64,000 bases of DNA. Source: Acidovorax sp. 106. GTDB taxonomy: Bacteria > Pseudomonadota > Gammaproteobacteria > Burkholderiales > Burkholderiaceae_C. The notes under the pieces were generated by a model. The model made no database searches and had not been told where the DNA came from. It saw only the letters and a list, made by a program, of their open reading frames with translations. The translations under genes and the position numbers were made by a program. Positions 17,286 through 26,030 of this stretch are shown here, piece by piece; position 1 is the first letter of the stretch, and each line of letters opens with the position of its first letter. Location of the stretch: the NCBI RefSeq assembly GCF_003663825.1, contig NZ_RCCC01000001.1, forward strand, positions 3,604,501 through 3,668,500, written 5' to 3'.

Positions 17286-18368
17286 ATGGATCGTCGTTCC
17301 ATCATCAAGCGCGCAGGCATTGCCGGCGTGCTGGCCGCAGGTGCTGCGCCCGCTGTCCACGCGCAAGCGGCCGTTCGCTGGCGCCTGGCTTCCAGCTTCC
17401 CTAAGTCGCTGGACACCATCTTCGGTGGCGCTGACGTGTTTGCCAAGGCCGTCAAGGCCATGTCTGGCGGCAAGTTTGAAATCTCCGTGCACGCCGGTGG
17501 CGAGCTGATGCCTCCCTTTGGCGTGGTGGACGGTGTGCAGCAAGGCACGGTGGAAATGTGCCACTCGGTGCCTTACTACTTCTACGGCAAGAACCCCGCC
17601 TTCGCGCTGGGCTCGGCGATTCCCTTTGGCTTCAATGCACGCCAGATGGATGCGTGGATGTTGCACGGTGGTGGCCGCAAGCTCATGAACGAGTTCTATG
17701 GCGGCTACAACATGGTCAGCTTTGCGGGCGGTAACACCGGCACGCAGATGGGTGGCTGGTTCCGTAAGGAAATCAAGACCCCTGCCGACTTCAAGGGCCT
17801 GAAGATGCGCCTGGGTGGCGGCTTGGTGGGCGAGGTAATGCAGAAGCTGGGTGCTGTGCCCCAGAGCATTCCTGGCGGCGAAATTTACCAATCGCTCGAA
17901 AAGGGCACGATCGATGCCGCCGAGTGGATCGGCCCCTACGATGACCAGAAGCTGGGCTTCAACAAGGTGGCCCCCTTCTACTACTACCCTGGCTGGTGGG
18001 AAGGTGGCCCTGAGGTGGACTTCTTCATCAACAAGAAGGCCTTTGAAGGCGTGTCGTCTGAGTTCCAGGCCATCATCGAAGCCGCATCGGCTGTGGCCCA
18101 CAACGACATGCTGGCCAAGTACGACGCCTTGAACCCCACCGCGCTCAAGCAACTGGTGGCTGCCAAGACCAAGGTGCTGCCTTTCTCGCAAGCCGTGATG
18201 GACGCTTCGTTCAAGGCTTCGATGGAAGTGTTCGCCGAGAACGACGCCAAGAGCCCAGAGTGGAAGAAAATCTACGCTGCCATGCGCTCGTTCCAGCGTG
18301 ACCAGATCCTTTGGTTCCGCTTCGCCGAAGCCCGTTACGACACCTTCATGTCGTCGCAAAAGATCTGA
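17286..18368 (+). CDS. TRAP transporter periplasmic solute-binding protein (DctP family)
   Basis: The ATG at 17286 has GGAGAG upstream and starts a signal with the twin arginine DRRSIIKRAG and cleavage near VHAQA. The mature protein has DctP landmarks: FAKAVKAMSGGKFEISVHAGGE and later GLKMRLGGGLVGEVMQKLG. The latter contains the arginine that normally binds carboxylate. The sequence resembles the mannitol/chloroaromatic TRAP group, so organic acids are probable ligands. It is convergent with dctM and dctQ, an unusual split arrangement. Confidence 0.93.
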   Translation: MDRRSIIKRAGIAGVLAAGAAPAVHAQAAVRWRLASSFPKSLDTIFGGADVFAKAVKAMSGGKFEISVHAGGELMPPFGVVDGVQQGTVEMCHSVPYYFYGKNPAFALGSAIPFGFNARQMDAWMLHGGGRKLMNEFYGGYNMVSFAGGNTGTQMGGWFRKEIKTPADFKGLKMRLGGGLVGEVMQKLGAVPQSIPGGEIYQSLEKGTIDAAEWIGPYDDQKLGFNKVAPFYYYPGWWEGGPEVDFFINKKAFEGVSSEFQAIIEAASAVAHNDMLAKYDALNPTALKQLVAAKTKVLPFSQAVMDASFKASMEVFAENDAKSPEWKKIYAAMRSFQRDQILWFRFAEARYDTFMSSQKI

Positions 18369-18416
18369 CGGTTGCTGGCGCTGCAGGGCTTTGTGCCCTG
18401 CATGCCGAGGCCCCCG

Positions 18417-18449
18417 AACCCACTGGCACTCCGTGCCAGTGGGTTTTTT
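18417..18449 (+). terminator. Terminator of the TRAP binding protein gene
   Basis: Perfect 12-base-pair stem AACCCACTGGCA/TGCCAGTGGGTT with a five-base loop, followed by a T run. Confidence 0.92.
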
Positions 18450-18729
18450 TATGTGCTGTTGTCCTGATCCAGGTGGGCGCAATGGCCTCAATGGCCTGTC
18501 CGTGCGCTGACTTGGGAAAGCCGTGAGCGGCGCTTGAGGAGTCGTCGGTGGATGGGGCAATGCAACAGTGCCGCCAGTGGGGTCAGTAGGGTGGCTCCTG
18601 CCCTGGCGTGGAGAGCATGGGCTGGTGGTATTGAGCACTTTTTGTCTGCAGGTGGTGCCCCACAGGATGGCGGTGTTGCTGCCTGTGGGCTCTGTTGGGG
18701 CTGAGTAGCTCACCGTTGGGAGCCATACA

Positions 18730-18766
18730 CAAAAAAGCCCCGGCAGACGCAGCGTCTGCCGGGGCT
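18730..18766 (-). terminator. Terminator of the dctQ-dctM operon
   Basis: On the minus strand a 14-base-pair GC-rich stem (18736-18749 with 18753-18766) is followed by a run of T residues. Confidence 0.9.
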
Positions 18767-18817
18767 CGGGGCTTGAATAGGCGCTGGTGTTTTGGCAGCG
18801 CCTCCTTTCGTTGTGCC

Positions 18818-20596
18818 TTACTTCTTCTCTTGTTCCAGAGAGTCTTGCAGGGCCTTCAGCGGGTCATCTGCCGCTGCGGGTGCTGCGGGTTCAGTGCTGG
18901 TCGAGCCTTCCATACCCGCAGTGGGGTCTGCGGCTTCGGGCATGGCGTCAGGCATGGTGGCTTCCATTTCCATGCGCACCTTGTCCAGGTCATAGACCTC
19001 TTCTTTGTCCAAACCGCTGGAGACGATGCCTGGGAAGGCGATGACCAATCCCACCATGGTCAGCTGAATGATCAGGAAGGGGATGGCACCCCAGTAGATC
19101 TGCGGCGTGGTCACCGGGGCGATCATCTTCTTGGTGACCTTGTCCATGTACTCTTTGGCAGGGGCCACGCTGCGCAGGTAGAACAGCGCAAACCCGAACG
19201 GTGGGTGCATGAACGAGGTTTGCATGTTGATGGCCAGCAGCACGCCAAACCAGATCAGGTCAATCCCCAGCTTGTGGGCCACGGGGGCCAGCAAGGGCAC
19301 CACGATGAAGGACAACTCAAAGAAGTCCAGGAAGAACGCCAGGAAGAACACCATGATGTTCACGACGATCAGGAAGCCCAATTGGCCACCTGGCAGGCCT
19401 GACAGCAAATGCTCCACCCACAGCGGGCCGTCCACACCCTGGAAGGTCAGACCAAAGATGGTGGCGCCCACCAGAATGAACACCACAAAGCACGACAGCT
19501 TGGTCGTGGTGTGCACTGCCTGGGTCAGCAGGCTCATGCTCAAGCGGCCCCGCAGGATGGCCATGATGGTGGCGCCCAGTGCGCCCATGGCGCCGCCTTC
19601 GGTCGGCGTGGCTACGCCCAGGAAGATGGTGCCCAGTACCAGGAAGATCAGCAGCAGCGGTGGAATCAGGACAAAGGTCACACGTTCTGCAACGCGCGAC
19701 AGCAGGCCCAGTCGGGTGATCTTGTTGATGCTGGCGGCCACGAAGGCCAAAGCCACGCCAAAGCACATGGACACCACGATGGTCTCATCCAGCGCAACCT
19801 TTTCCACCACTTCGCCAGACCACCATGTGTGCAGGGCTGGCATGTTTTTGGCCACGTAGACAGAGGCTGCCGTGCAGACCACGGTCAGAGCCAGCAACGA
19901 GGGCAGGCCGTTCTTTCCATTGTCTTCACGCAGGGTGCGCGCTTCGGGGGGAAGGGCAGGCACCCACTGTGGCTTGAATACCGCCAGCAAGATCACATAG
20001 AGGGCGTAAAAACCCGTGAGCATCAGGCCGGGCACAAACGCGCCCTTGTACATGTCGCCCACGCTGCGGCCCAGTTGGTCGGCAATGATGATGAGCACCA
20101 ACGATGGTGGAATGATCTGAGCCAGCGTACCGGAGGCGGCAATCACCCCCGCTGCCAGGCGGCGGTCGTAGCCGTATCTGAGCATGATGGGCAAAGAGAT
20201 CAAGCCCATCGAGATCACCGACGCCGCCACCACCCCGGTTGTGGCGGCCAGCAGTGCGCCCACAAAGATCACGGCCAGCGCCAGACCACCGCGGATGGGG
20301 CCAAACAGTTGGCCGATGGTGTCCAGCAAGTCTTCGGCCATACCGCTTCGCTCTAGGATCAATCCCATGAGCGTGAAGAACGGAATGGCCAGCAGCGTGT
20401 CGTTTTGCATGATGCCGAAGATGCGCAGCGGCACCGCTTGCAGCAGGGCTTCGGGCAAGACATTCAGCTCAATGCCGATGAAGGCGAAGAACAAGCCGCA
20501 GGCGCCCAGGCTGAAAGCCACAGGAAAGCCCACCAGCAAGAAACAGATGAGCCCCGCAAACATGATGGGGGCAAGGTTGTGTGCAATGAATTCCAT
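18818..20596 (-). CDS. TRAP transporter large permease subunit (DctM family)
   Basis: The 592-residue membrane protein has the DctM signature regions: PFFTLMGLILERSG, VGALLAATTGVVAASVISMG and PPSLVLIIIADQLGRSVGDM. It is longer than common DctM proteins (about 430 residues). It has an enlarged middle and a hydrophilic C-terminal tail of about 70 residues rich in Asp, Glu, Ala and Pro. It catalyses sodium-driven uptake with DctQ and DctP. It starts 27 bases after the dctQ stop in the same operon. Confidence 0.94.
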   Translation of the reverse strand: MEFIAHNLAPIMFAGLICFLLVGFPVAFSLGACGLFFAFIGIELNVLPEALLQAVPLRIFGIMQNDTLLAIPFFTLMGLILERSGMAEDLLDTIGQLFGPIRGGLALAVIFVGALLAATTGVVAASVISMGLISLPIMLRYGYDRRLAAGVIAASGTLAQIIPPSLVLIIIADQLGRSVGDMYKGAFVPGLMLTGFYALYVILLAVFKPQWVPALPPEARTLREDNGKNGLPSLLALTVVCTAASVYVAKNMPALHTWWSGEVVEKVALDETIVVSMCFGVALAFVAASINKITRLGLLSRVAERVTFVLIPPLLLIFLVLGTIFLGVATPTEGGAMGALGATIMAILRGRLSMSLLTQAVHTTTKLSCFVVFILVGATIFGLTFQGVDGPLWVEHLLSGLPGGQLGFLIVVNIMVFFLAFFLDFFELSFIVVPLLAPVAHKLGIDLIWFGVLLAINMQTSFMHPPFGFALFYLRSVAPAKEYMDKVTKKMIAPVTTPQIYWGAIPFLIIQLTMVGLVIAFPGIVSSGLDKEEVYDLDKVRMEMEATMPDAMPEAADPTAGMEGSTSTEPAAPAAADDPLKALQDSLEQEKK

Positions 20597-20623
20597 GGTG
20601 TGTGTCTCCGCTTATGGGGCCGC

Positions 20624-21244
20624 TCAGTGGGCCTCGGCCTTGTTCTTGCCGTTGCCCTTGGCAGCTTCGGCCAGGTTGCGGATGGACTCGGCCAGCTCTT
20701 CTTCGGCTGTCTTTTCTGCCTTCTTGGAGGTGGGGTCTTCGATCACGCCCTTGAGGAACGCTAGGCGCTTGATCAACTCAGACATGCCCTGCAGCCACAG
20801 CAAGCTGAAGCCCATGGGGATCATCAGGTACACGGGCCAGCGGATCAGTCCGCCAGCGTTGCTTGACATCTCGCCCGAGGCCAGCGCGCGTGTGAAGAAG
20901 GGAATGCCATACCAGAGCACGGCAAAACACATGGGCGTGAGGAAGGCGATGTAGCCAAACACATCGATCCAGATCTGGGTGCGCTTGGAGAAGCGGCTCG
21001 AGACCACGTCCACCTTGACGTGCTCGCCCTGCAAGAGGGTGTAGCCCGCAGCGAGCAGGAACGAGGCAGCAAATAAATACCACTGCACTTCCAGGAACGC
21101 GTTGGAGCTGATGTTGAACGCCTTGCGCACCACGGCGTTCACACCGCTGATGACCGTGGAGGCCAAGATCAGCCAGACCACGTATTTACCGACCTGGGTG
21201 TTAAGCCAGTCGATCCCCCTGGATAACTTCAATAGAGCCTGCAT
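20624..21244 (-). CDS. TRAP transporter small permease subunit (DctQ family)
   Basis: The 206-residue protein has four membrane segments and the typical motif FLEVQWYLFAASFLLAAGYTL followed by HVKVDVV. It ends with a charged tail of about 45 residues. It is the first gene of the dctQM pair. The 182 bases upstream, shared with the end of the 21427 regulator gene, should hold the promoter. Confidence 0.93.
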   Translation of the reverse strand: MQALLKLSRGIDWLNTQVGKYVVWLILASTVISGVNAVVRKAFNISSNAFLEVQWYLFAASFLLAAGYTLLQGEHVKVDVVSSRFSKRTQIWIDVFGYIAFLTPMCFAVLWYGIPFFTRALASGEMSSNAGGLIRWPVYLMIPMGFSLLWLQGMSELIKRLAFLKGVIEDPTSKKAEKTAEEELAESIRNLAEAAKGNGKNKAEAH

Positions 21245-21426
21245 GGTGTCTCCAATAAAAATGCTTTGCCGACATCGCGCTGGCCTTTCGTCCCGGTAGG
21301 GCGAAAGGGGGCACGAACTTTTACAACGGCGCGATTCTACGGAGCACTGTAAGCCGAGTCTGACAGCTGCGTGACGGTGTTATCCCTATGGCTGTATTGG
21401 TTCTTTAGCTACTAAAAGTGTAGCAA

Positions 21427-22554
21427 TTAGGGTTTCTTCCTAGGCGTCGAAGTGCGTTTGGGACCCGCAAATTGCCACCACGGCAGCACGCTGCTCATCG
21501 CCAGAACCTCGCCACTGCGCATGGGCGTGTAGCCGGGCAGCTGGGCCATGTGCAGTTGCCAGGCGGGCGACAGCAGCAATGCGCGCAGCGCCCGTGTCGC
21601 AGGTTGCTCCAGGCTCGATTTGAGGCAGGCCAGGTGGTAGCGCTCGTCCACCAGCGGCACAAAATCCAGCCCGCGTGCGCGGGCCGCCATCTCGATGCCC
21701 AGGCCTGCGTCCGCAGCCCCGGCCACCACCGCCTGTGCCACGGCGGTGTGCGAGGGCTCATCGTGGTCAAAGCCCGTGATGTGCTGCCCGGTCAGGCCCG
21801 CCAGGGCCAGTTGGTCTTCCAGCAGCACGCGGGTGCCACTGCCCAGGGGCCGATTCACAAAGCGCGCGCCGGTGCGGGCCACATCGGCCAACGACTGCAG
21901 GCCCAGCGGATTGCCCTTGGCCACGATCAGCCCCTGCGTGCGCTTGGCAAAGCCAATGATCTTGTGCAGGCCCGGTTGCAGCAGCGGCTTGTAGGTGCGG
22001 GCGGCCAGTGAGCTGGCTGCGGGTTGCTCCAATGTATGAAAACCCGCCAGCGTGCAGCGGCCCTCGTTCAGCGCCCGTATGGCGTCCACGCTGCCAGTGA
22101 AGCGGATGTCCAGATGCAGCGCCCCTGACTCGCCGGGCGTGGCCGCGTGGGCACGCAGGGTGGCCAGTGCGTCGTCGTGGCTGGCGTACATGGTCAGCAC
22201 ATGGGCGCTGTCGTCAAAGGCCACGGCAAAGGCGCGCTCCAGGTCGGCGTGCAGGGCGGCAATTTGCGGCGCCAGGCGGGCCTGGGCCTGGCGCTCGGCC
22301 CACAGCAGCTTGGTGCCGAACTCGCTGAGCTGGGCGGACTGGCCCTTGCCCCAGATGATCAGCTCGCCGCCCAGTTGTTCCTCCCACCGCTTGAGGGCGC
22401 CCCAGACATGGCGGTACGACATGCCCAGCGTGCGCGCTGCGGCAGAGATGGACCCCTGCTGCGCCACGGCTTCCAACATTTCGGGCAGGGGGTTGCGGAT
22501 CTGGGCGTCGCCCGCATCGCGGCTCAAGGTGTAGTGGAGTTGGATCCTATGCAC
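21427..22554 (-). CDS. ModE-like HTH regulator with PBP-like effector domain
   Basis: The 375-residue protein starts at a GTG. The N-terminal winged helix (about residues 22-90) is of the ModE/LysR type, with ISAAARTLGMSYRHVWGALKRWE. Residues about 120-350 form a periplasmic-binding-protein-like domain (PF12727 type), with GSGTRVLLEDQL and AVVAGAADAGLGIEMAAR. Such proteins often control molybdate or tungstate genes. It is divergent from tupBCA with a 50-base gap, so it is the probable tungstate-responsive regulator of that operon. Confidence 0.88.
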   Translation of the reverse strand: MHRIQLHYTLSRDAGDAQIRNPLPEMLEAVAQQGSISAAARTLGMSYRHVWGALKRWEEQLGGELIIWGKGQSAQLSEFGTKLLWAERQAQARLAPQIAALHADLERAFAVAFDDSAHVLTMYASHDDALATLRAHAATPGESGALHLDIRFTGSVDAIRALNEGRCTLAGFHTLEQPAASSLAARTYKPLLQPGLHKIIGFAKRTQGLIVAKGNPLGLQSLADVARTGARFVNRPLGSGTRVLLEDQLALAGLTGQHITGFDHDEPSHTAVAQAVVAGAADAGLGIEMAARARGLDFVPLVDERYHLACLKSSLEQPATRALRALLLSPAWQLHMAQLPGYTPMRSGEVLAMSSVLPWWQFAGPKRTSTPRKKP

Positions 22555-22604
22555 AGGATTTCATATCGCTGGAGATTGGCTGGGTGCATACGATAGTCGA
22601 ATCC
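22555..22604. promoter_or_regulatory. Divergent promoter region between the regulator and tupB
   Basis: This short gap must hold promoters for both directions. TATCG at 22564-22568 and CGATA at 22591-22595 form a spaced inverted repeat, loosely like the outer halves of ModE-type boxes. ATCCT/AGGAT around 22544-22559 is another small dyad over the GTG start. These are candidates only. Confidence 0.3.
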
Positions 22605-23342
22605 ATGTCCACCCTCACCGAAAGCGCGAACACAGCGCTGCAACTCACTTTCTCTGCCGACCCCGCTTTGTGGACCATCGTCGGCCGATCTCTGTCTGTC
22701 AGCGCCACCGCCTGCCTGTTGGCTTGTGGTGCGGGCTTGGTGCTGGGCGCCTGGCTGGGTGTGGCGCGCTTTGCCGGGCGCGGCGCGGTGTTGGCGGTGC
22801 TCAACACCTTGCTGGCCGTGCCCTCGGTGGTGGTGGGGCTGGTGGTGTATTTGCTGCTGTCGCGCAGCGGGCCGCTGGGCAGCTGGGGCTGGTTGTTCAG
22901 CTTCAAAGCCATGGTGCTGGCCCAGGCGCTGCTGGTGCTGCCGGTGGCCACGGCCCTGACGCGGCAGGTGGTGGACGATGCCGAACGTGCGCATGGTGAG
23001 CAACTGCGATCGCTGGGCGCAGGGCCGCTGTTGCGCAGCTTGTTGCTGGCATGGGACGAGCGCTACGCCTTGCTCACGGTGCTGCTGGCCTCGTTTGGCC
23101 GCGCTATTTCAGAAGTGGGCGCCGTGATGATTGTGGGCGGAAACATCGATGGCTTTACCCGCGTGATGACCACGGCCATTGCGCTGGAGACCAGCAAGGG
23201 TGACCTGCCCCTGGCGCTGGCGCTGGGCTTGATTTTGCTGGCGGTGGTGCTGGCGCTGAACGTGGTGATTGCGCTGCTGCGGCGTTGGCGCGAGCGGGTG
23301 GACGGTGCCAGCACCGATCTGCCCGTTGGGGTGGCCGCATGA
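22605..23342 (+). CDS. tupB: Tungstate ABC transporter permease
   Basis: The 245-residue protein has about five or six membrane helices and the ABC permease EAA-like loop (DDAERAHGEQLRSLGAGPLL). The C-terminal part has ISEVGAVMIVGGNIDGFTRV and ALETSKGDLPLALALGLILL, characteristic of TupB/WtpB-like permeases. Start MSTLTES at 22605 is chosen over a longer frame at 22584. Its TGA overlaps the next start. Confidence 0.93.
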   Translation: MSTLTESANTALQLTFSADPALWTIVGRSLSVSATACLLACGAGLVLGAWLGVARFAGRGAVLAVLNTLLAVPSVVVGLVVYLLLSRSGPLGSWGWLFSFKAMVLAQALLVLPVATALTRQVVDDAERAHGEQLRSLGAGPLLRSLLLAWDERYALLTVLLASFGRAISEVGAVMIVGGNIDGFTRVMTTAIALETSKGDLPLALALGLILLAVVLALNVVIALLRRWRERVDGASTDLPVGVAA

Positions 23343-24094
23343 TGGCCGACCTGCCCCTGGACGCCATGACATCCCCTGTGACAGCGTCCCTCATGGATTT
23401 GCAGGCGGTGGACGTGCGCTTTGGCCGTGTACATGCACTGACGGGTGTGACGCTGCGCATTGCCCCTGGCGAGCGTGTGGCCCTGGTGGGCGCCAATGGC
23501 AGCGGCAAGAGCACGCTGCTGCGCGTGCTGCACGGCCTGGTGCCCGCCAGCGCCGTGCACTGCCACACGGCGCCCGCGCGCCAGCAGGCCATGCTGTTCC
23601 AGCGCCCCCACATGCTGCGCACCAGTGCGCAAAACAACGTGGCGCTGGCGCTGTGGCTGCGCGGCAGCCGCTGGGCTGATGCGCGCGCACAGGCACTGGC
23701 TGCGCTGCACCGCGTGGGCTTGCAGGCCATTGCCTTGCAAAACGCCCGCACCTTGTCGGGCGGCCAGCAGCAGCGTGTGGCACTGGCCCGCGCCTGGGCC
23801 TTGCGCGCCGATGTGTTGCTGCTGGACGAGCCCACCTCCAGCCTCGACCCGCATGCCAAGCGCGAGGTGGAGGCGTTGATGGCGGAGTTTGCTGAGGGGC
23901 ACGCCGAGCTAGCCAGCGCGCAGCCCGTGACCATGGTGTTCAGCAGCCACAACCTGGGGCAGGTCAAGCGCCTGGCCAGCCGGGTGGTGTACCTGGAGCA
24001 TGGGCGCCTGGTGGCCGATCTGCCGGTGCATGACTTTTTCAACGGCCCCTTGCCAGAGGCCGCCCGTTTGTTTGTCAAAGGAGAATTGGTATGA
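23339..24094 (+). CDS. tupC: Tungstate ABC transporter ATP-binding protein
   Basis: The 251-residue ATPase has Walker A GANGSGKST, a Q-loop near MLFQRPHMLRTS, signature LSGGQQQR and Walker B VLLLDEPT with SSHN as the switch. The ATG at 23339 overlaps the tupB stop (ATGA). A second ATG follows at 23342. The end overlaps the tupA start in the same way, so the three genes are translationally coupled. Confidence 0.93.
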   Translation: MMADLPLDAMTSPVTASLMDLQAVDVRFGRVHALTGVTLRIAPGERVALVGANGSGKSTLLRVLHGLVPASAVHCHTAPARQQAMLFQRPHMLRTSAQNNVALALWLRGSRWADARAQALAALHRVGLQAIALQNARTLSGGQQQRVALARAWALRADVLLLDEPTSSLDPHAKREVEALMAEFAEGHAELASAQPVTMVFSSHNLGQVKRLASRVVYLEHGRLVADLPVHDFFNGPLPEAARLFVKGELV

Positions 24095-24918
24095 AGAATT
24101 TCAAGCTTTTGTGTGCTCTAGCGCCCGTCCATAAAGCGCTGGCAGCTATTGTTTTGGTAGCGTGTGGTGCCGCGTCGGCGCAGTCTATCACCATGGCCTC
24201 CACCACCTCGACCGAGCAGTCGGGCTTGTTCTCGCACCTGTTGCCTGAGTTCAAAAAGGCCAGTGGCCTGGATGTGAAGGTGGTGGCCTTGGGCACCGGC
24301 CAGGCGCTGGACACCGCCCGCCGCGGGGATGCGGACGTGCTCTTCGTGCACGACCAGGCCGCTGAAGAAAAGTTCGTGGCCGATGGCTGGGCCGTCAAGC
24401 GCTACCCGGTCATGTACAACGACTTCATCTTGGTGGGCCCTAAGGCCGACCCAGTGGGCACCAAGGGCAAGGACATTGTTGAAGCGCTCAAGAAGCTGGC
24501 TACCTCCAACGGCGAATTCGTCTCGCGCGGTGACAAGAGCGGCACGCATGCGGCCGAGCTGCGCTACTGGAAGCTGGCGGGCGTCGAAGCCAGCAAGGGC
24601 AGTGGCTACAAGGAGTGCGGCTGTGGCATGGGCCCGGCGCTGAACATCGCAGCCTCCAGCGGTGCCTATGTGCTGGCCGACCGGGGCACCTGGCTCAACT
24701 TCAAGAACCGTGCGGACCTGACCGTGCTGGTGGAGGGCGATACCCGCCTGTTCAACCAATACGGCGTGATGGTGGTGAACCCCGCCAAGCATGCCCACGT
24801 CAAGGCGCAAGACGCGCAGAAGTTTGTGGACTGGGTGGTGTCACCCGCCGGGCAGAACGTGATTGCCGCCTACAAGATCGGTGGCGAGCAATTGTTCTTC
24901 CCTAACGCAGCCAAGTGA
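24091..24918 (+). CDS. tupA: Tungstate-binding periplasmic protein
   Basis: The 275-residue protein has a signal peptide ending ASAQ and the TupA anion-binding motif STTSTEQSGLF near the mature N-terminus. GTGQALDTARRGDADVLFVHD and FVSRGDKSGTH are also diagnostic. It delivers tungstate to TupBC. A stretch of the signal peptide, ALAPVHKALAAIV, is encoded by a copy of the dispersed stem-loop repeat (24117-24156), so the n-region is unusually long. Confidence 0.95.
   Translation: MKNFKLLCALAPVHKALAAIVLVACGAASAQSITMASTTSTEQSGLFSHLLPEFKKASGLDVKVVALGTGQALDTARRGDADVLFVHDQAAEEKFVADGWAVKRYPVMYNDFILVGPKADPVGTKGKDIVEALKKLATSNGEFVSRGDKSGTHAAELRYWKLAGVEASKGSGYKECGCGMGPALNIAASSGAYVLADRGTWLNFKNRADLTVLVEGDTRLFNQYGVMVVNPAKHAHVKAQDAQKFVDWVVSPAGQNVIAAYKIGGEQLFFPNAAK
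24117..24156. repeat. Stem-loop repeat copy 4, inside the tupA signal sequence
   Basis: CTAGCGCCCGTCCATAAAGC then GCTGGCAGCTATTGTTTT matches the repeat family (GCGCTT, ATAAGCGC, AGCTATT) in reverse orientation. Unlike other copies it is translated, in a frame that yields a hydrophobic segment. Confidence 0.6.
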
Positions 24919-24924
24919 TCGGCC

Positions 24925-25785
24925 ATGCCCGGATGCACGCCCCTACACAGCCGCCGCACGGCCACGGCGTGGTCGGCCTGCGCTGCGATGGCCGCCTTGA
25001 CTATGGGGTTGGCAGGGTGCTCTGCACCGGCTGCCAAGGCACCCATGGCTGACGCATCGCCCATTGCGGTGTACGCCGCAGGCAGCTTGCGCGAAGCGCT
25101 CACCGAAATTGCGCTGAACCACGAAGCACGCACGGGCCAGCCCGTGCGGCTCACGTTCGGTGCCTCTGGCTTGCTGCGCGAGCGCATTGAGCAGGGTGAA
25201 CCCGCCCAAGTGTTCGCTTCAGCAGACACCGAGCACCCACAGCGCCTGGCCGCCCAAGGGGGCTGGCAGCCTGTCGTCGTCTTCACGCGCAACGCCCTGT
25301 GCGCGCTGACGGGGCCTCATATCGACGCCATGCCAGACACCTTGCTGCCCACCCTGCTGCGCAGTGATGTGCGGCTGGGCACCTCCACCCCCAAGGCAGA
25401 CCCCTCGGGCGACTATGCCTGGGCCTTGTTTCGCAAGGCCGACGCTGTGCAGCCAGGGGCCTACGCGGTGCTCGATGCCAAGGCGCTCAAGCTCACGGGG
25501 GCGGCCGACTCGCCCAAGCCACCTGCAGGGCGCGGCACCTACGCGTGGGTGATGGAGCAGCGCCAGGCCGATGTGTTTTTGACCTACTGCACCAATGCTG
25601 TGTCGGCCCAGGCCGAGGTGCCTTCGCTGCGCGTGGTGCCCTTGCCGGCAACGCTGCAGGTGGGGGCCGCCTATGGCCTGGCAGTGCGCGCAGATGCCTC
25701 GGCGCAGGCCAAAGCCTTTGCGCAGTCGCTCACCGAGCCAGCGGCGCAGGCTGTGCTGCAGCGGCTGGGTTTTGAGCGACCTTGA
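24925..25785 (+). CDS. ModA-family molybdate/tungstate-binding lipoprotein
   Basis: The 286-residue protein has a lipobox MGLAGCS and a ModA-like body: IAVYAAGSLREALTEIA and LTFGASGLLRERIEQGEPAQVFASAD contain the serine residues that bind oxyanions in the family. It follows tupA by six bases, so it is probably co-expressed with the tungstate system. It has no permease of its own here. It may supply TupBC or a distant ModBC, or be a sensor. Confidence 0.85.
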   Translation: MPGCTPLHSRRTATAWSACAAMAALTMGLAGCSAPAAKAPMADASPIAVYAAGSLREALTEIALNHEARTGQPVRLTFGASGLLRERIEQGEPAQVFASADTEHPQRLAAQGGWQPVVVFTRNALCALTGPHIDAMPDTLLPTLLRSDVRLGTSTPKADPSGDYAWALFRKADAVQPGAYAVLDAKALKLTGAADSPKPPAGRGTYAWVMEQRQADVFLTYCTNAVSAQAEVPSLRVVPLPATLQVGAAYGLAVRADASAQAKAFAQSLTEPAAQAVLQRLGFERP

Positions 25786-25857
25786 ACGGTCCTGAATCGC
25801 CCCGTGTGGAGGCGATTCAATCGCCTTGCCTTAGCTTGGCGTTGGCAGTTTGCACGG

Positions 25858-25900
25858 CACACGCTGTACCAGCCTGGTGGGGTGCAGCGTGTGTCTTTTT
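25858..25900 (+). terminator. Terminator of the tup operon
   Basis: Nine-base-pair stem CACACGCTG/CAGCGTGTG (25858-25866 and 25885-25893) followed by TCTTTTT. Confidence 0.75.
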
Positions 25901-25910
25901 CGTTTCAAGA

Positions 25911-26018
25911 GCGGCTAACAAAACTCCCCTGGCGTCGTTGTTCCGCCTTGTCGTACTCCTCGTACCGCCTGCCGCGTAACGCCCAGCCAGGGCCGCTGTG
26001 CTGAGTTTTGTTAGCCAC
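25911..26018. mobile_element. 107-bp-type element with terminal inverted repeats, copy 2
   Basis: Ends GCGGCTAACAAAACTC (25911-25926) and GAGTTTTGTTAGCCAC (26003-26018). The interior shares CTGGCGTCGTTG and CTCGTAC...GCCTG blocks with the copy at 11074. It lies between convergent genes. Confidence 0.7.
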
Positions 26019-26030
26019 ACTAAGACTGCT

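Larger units (their letters stand above)
18369..18817. other. Intergenic region between convergent TRAP genes
   Basis: This gap of 449 bases holds the two opposed terminators and no convincing gene. The middle part, 18450-18730, shows no repeat or operator that I recognise. Confidence 0.6.

Noticed and set aside
21408..21424. GCTAC/GTAGC hairpin after the regulator gene at 21427
   Set aside because: Only five pairs and a weak T tract; possibly a repeat remnant, not called as a terminator.
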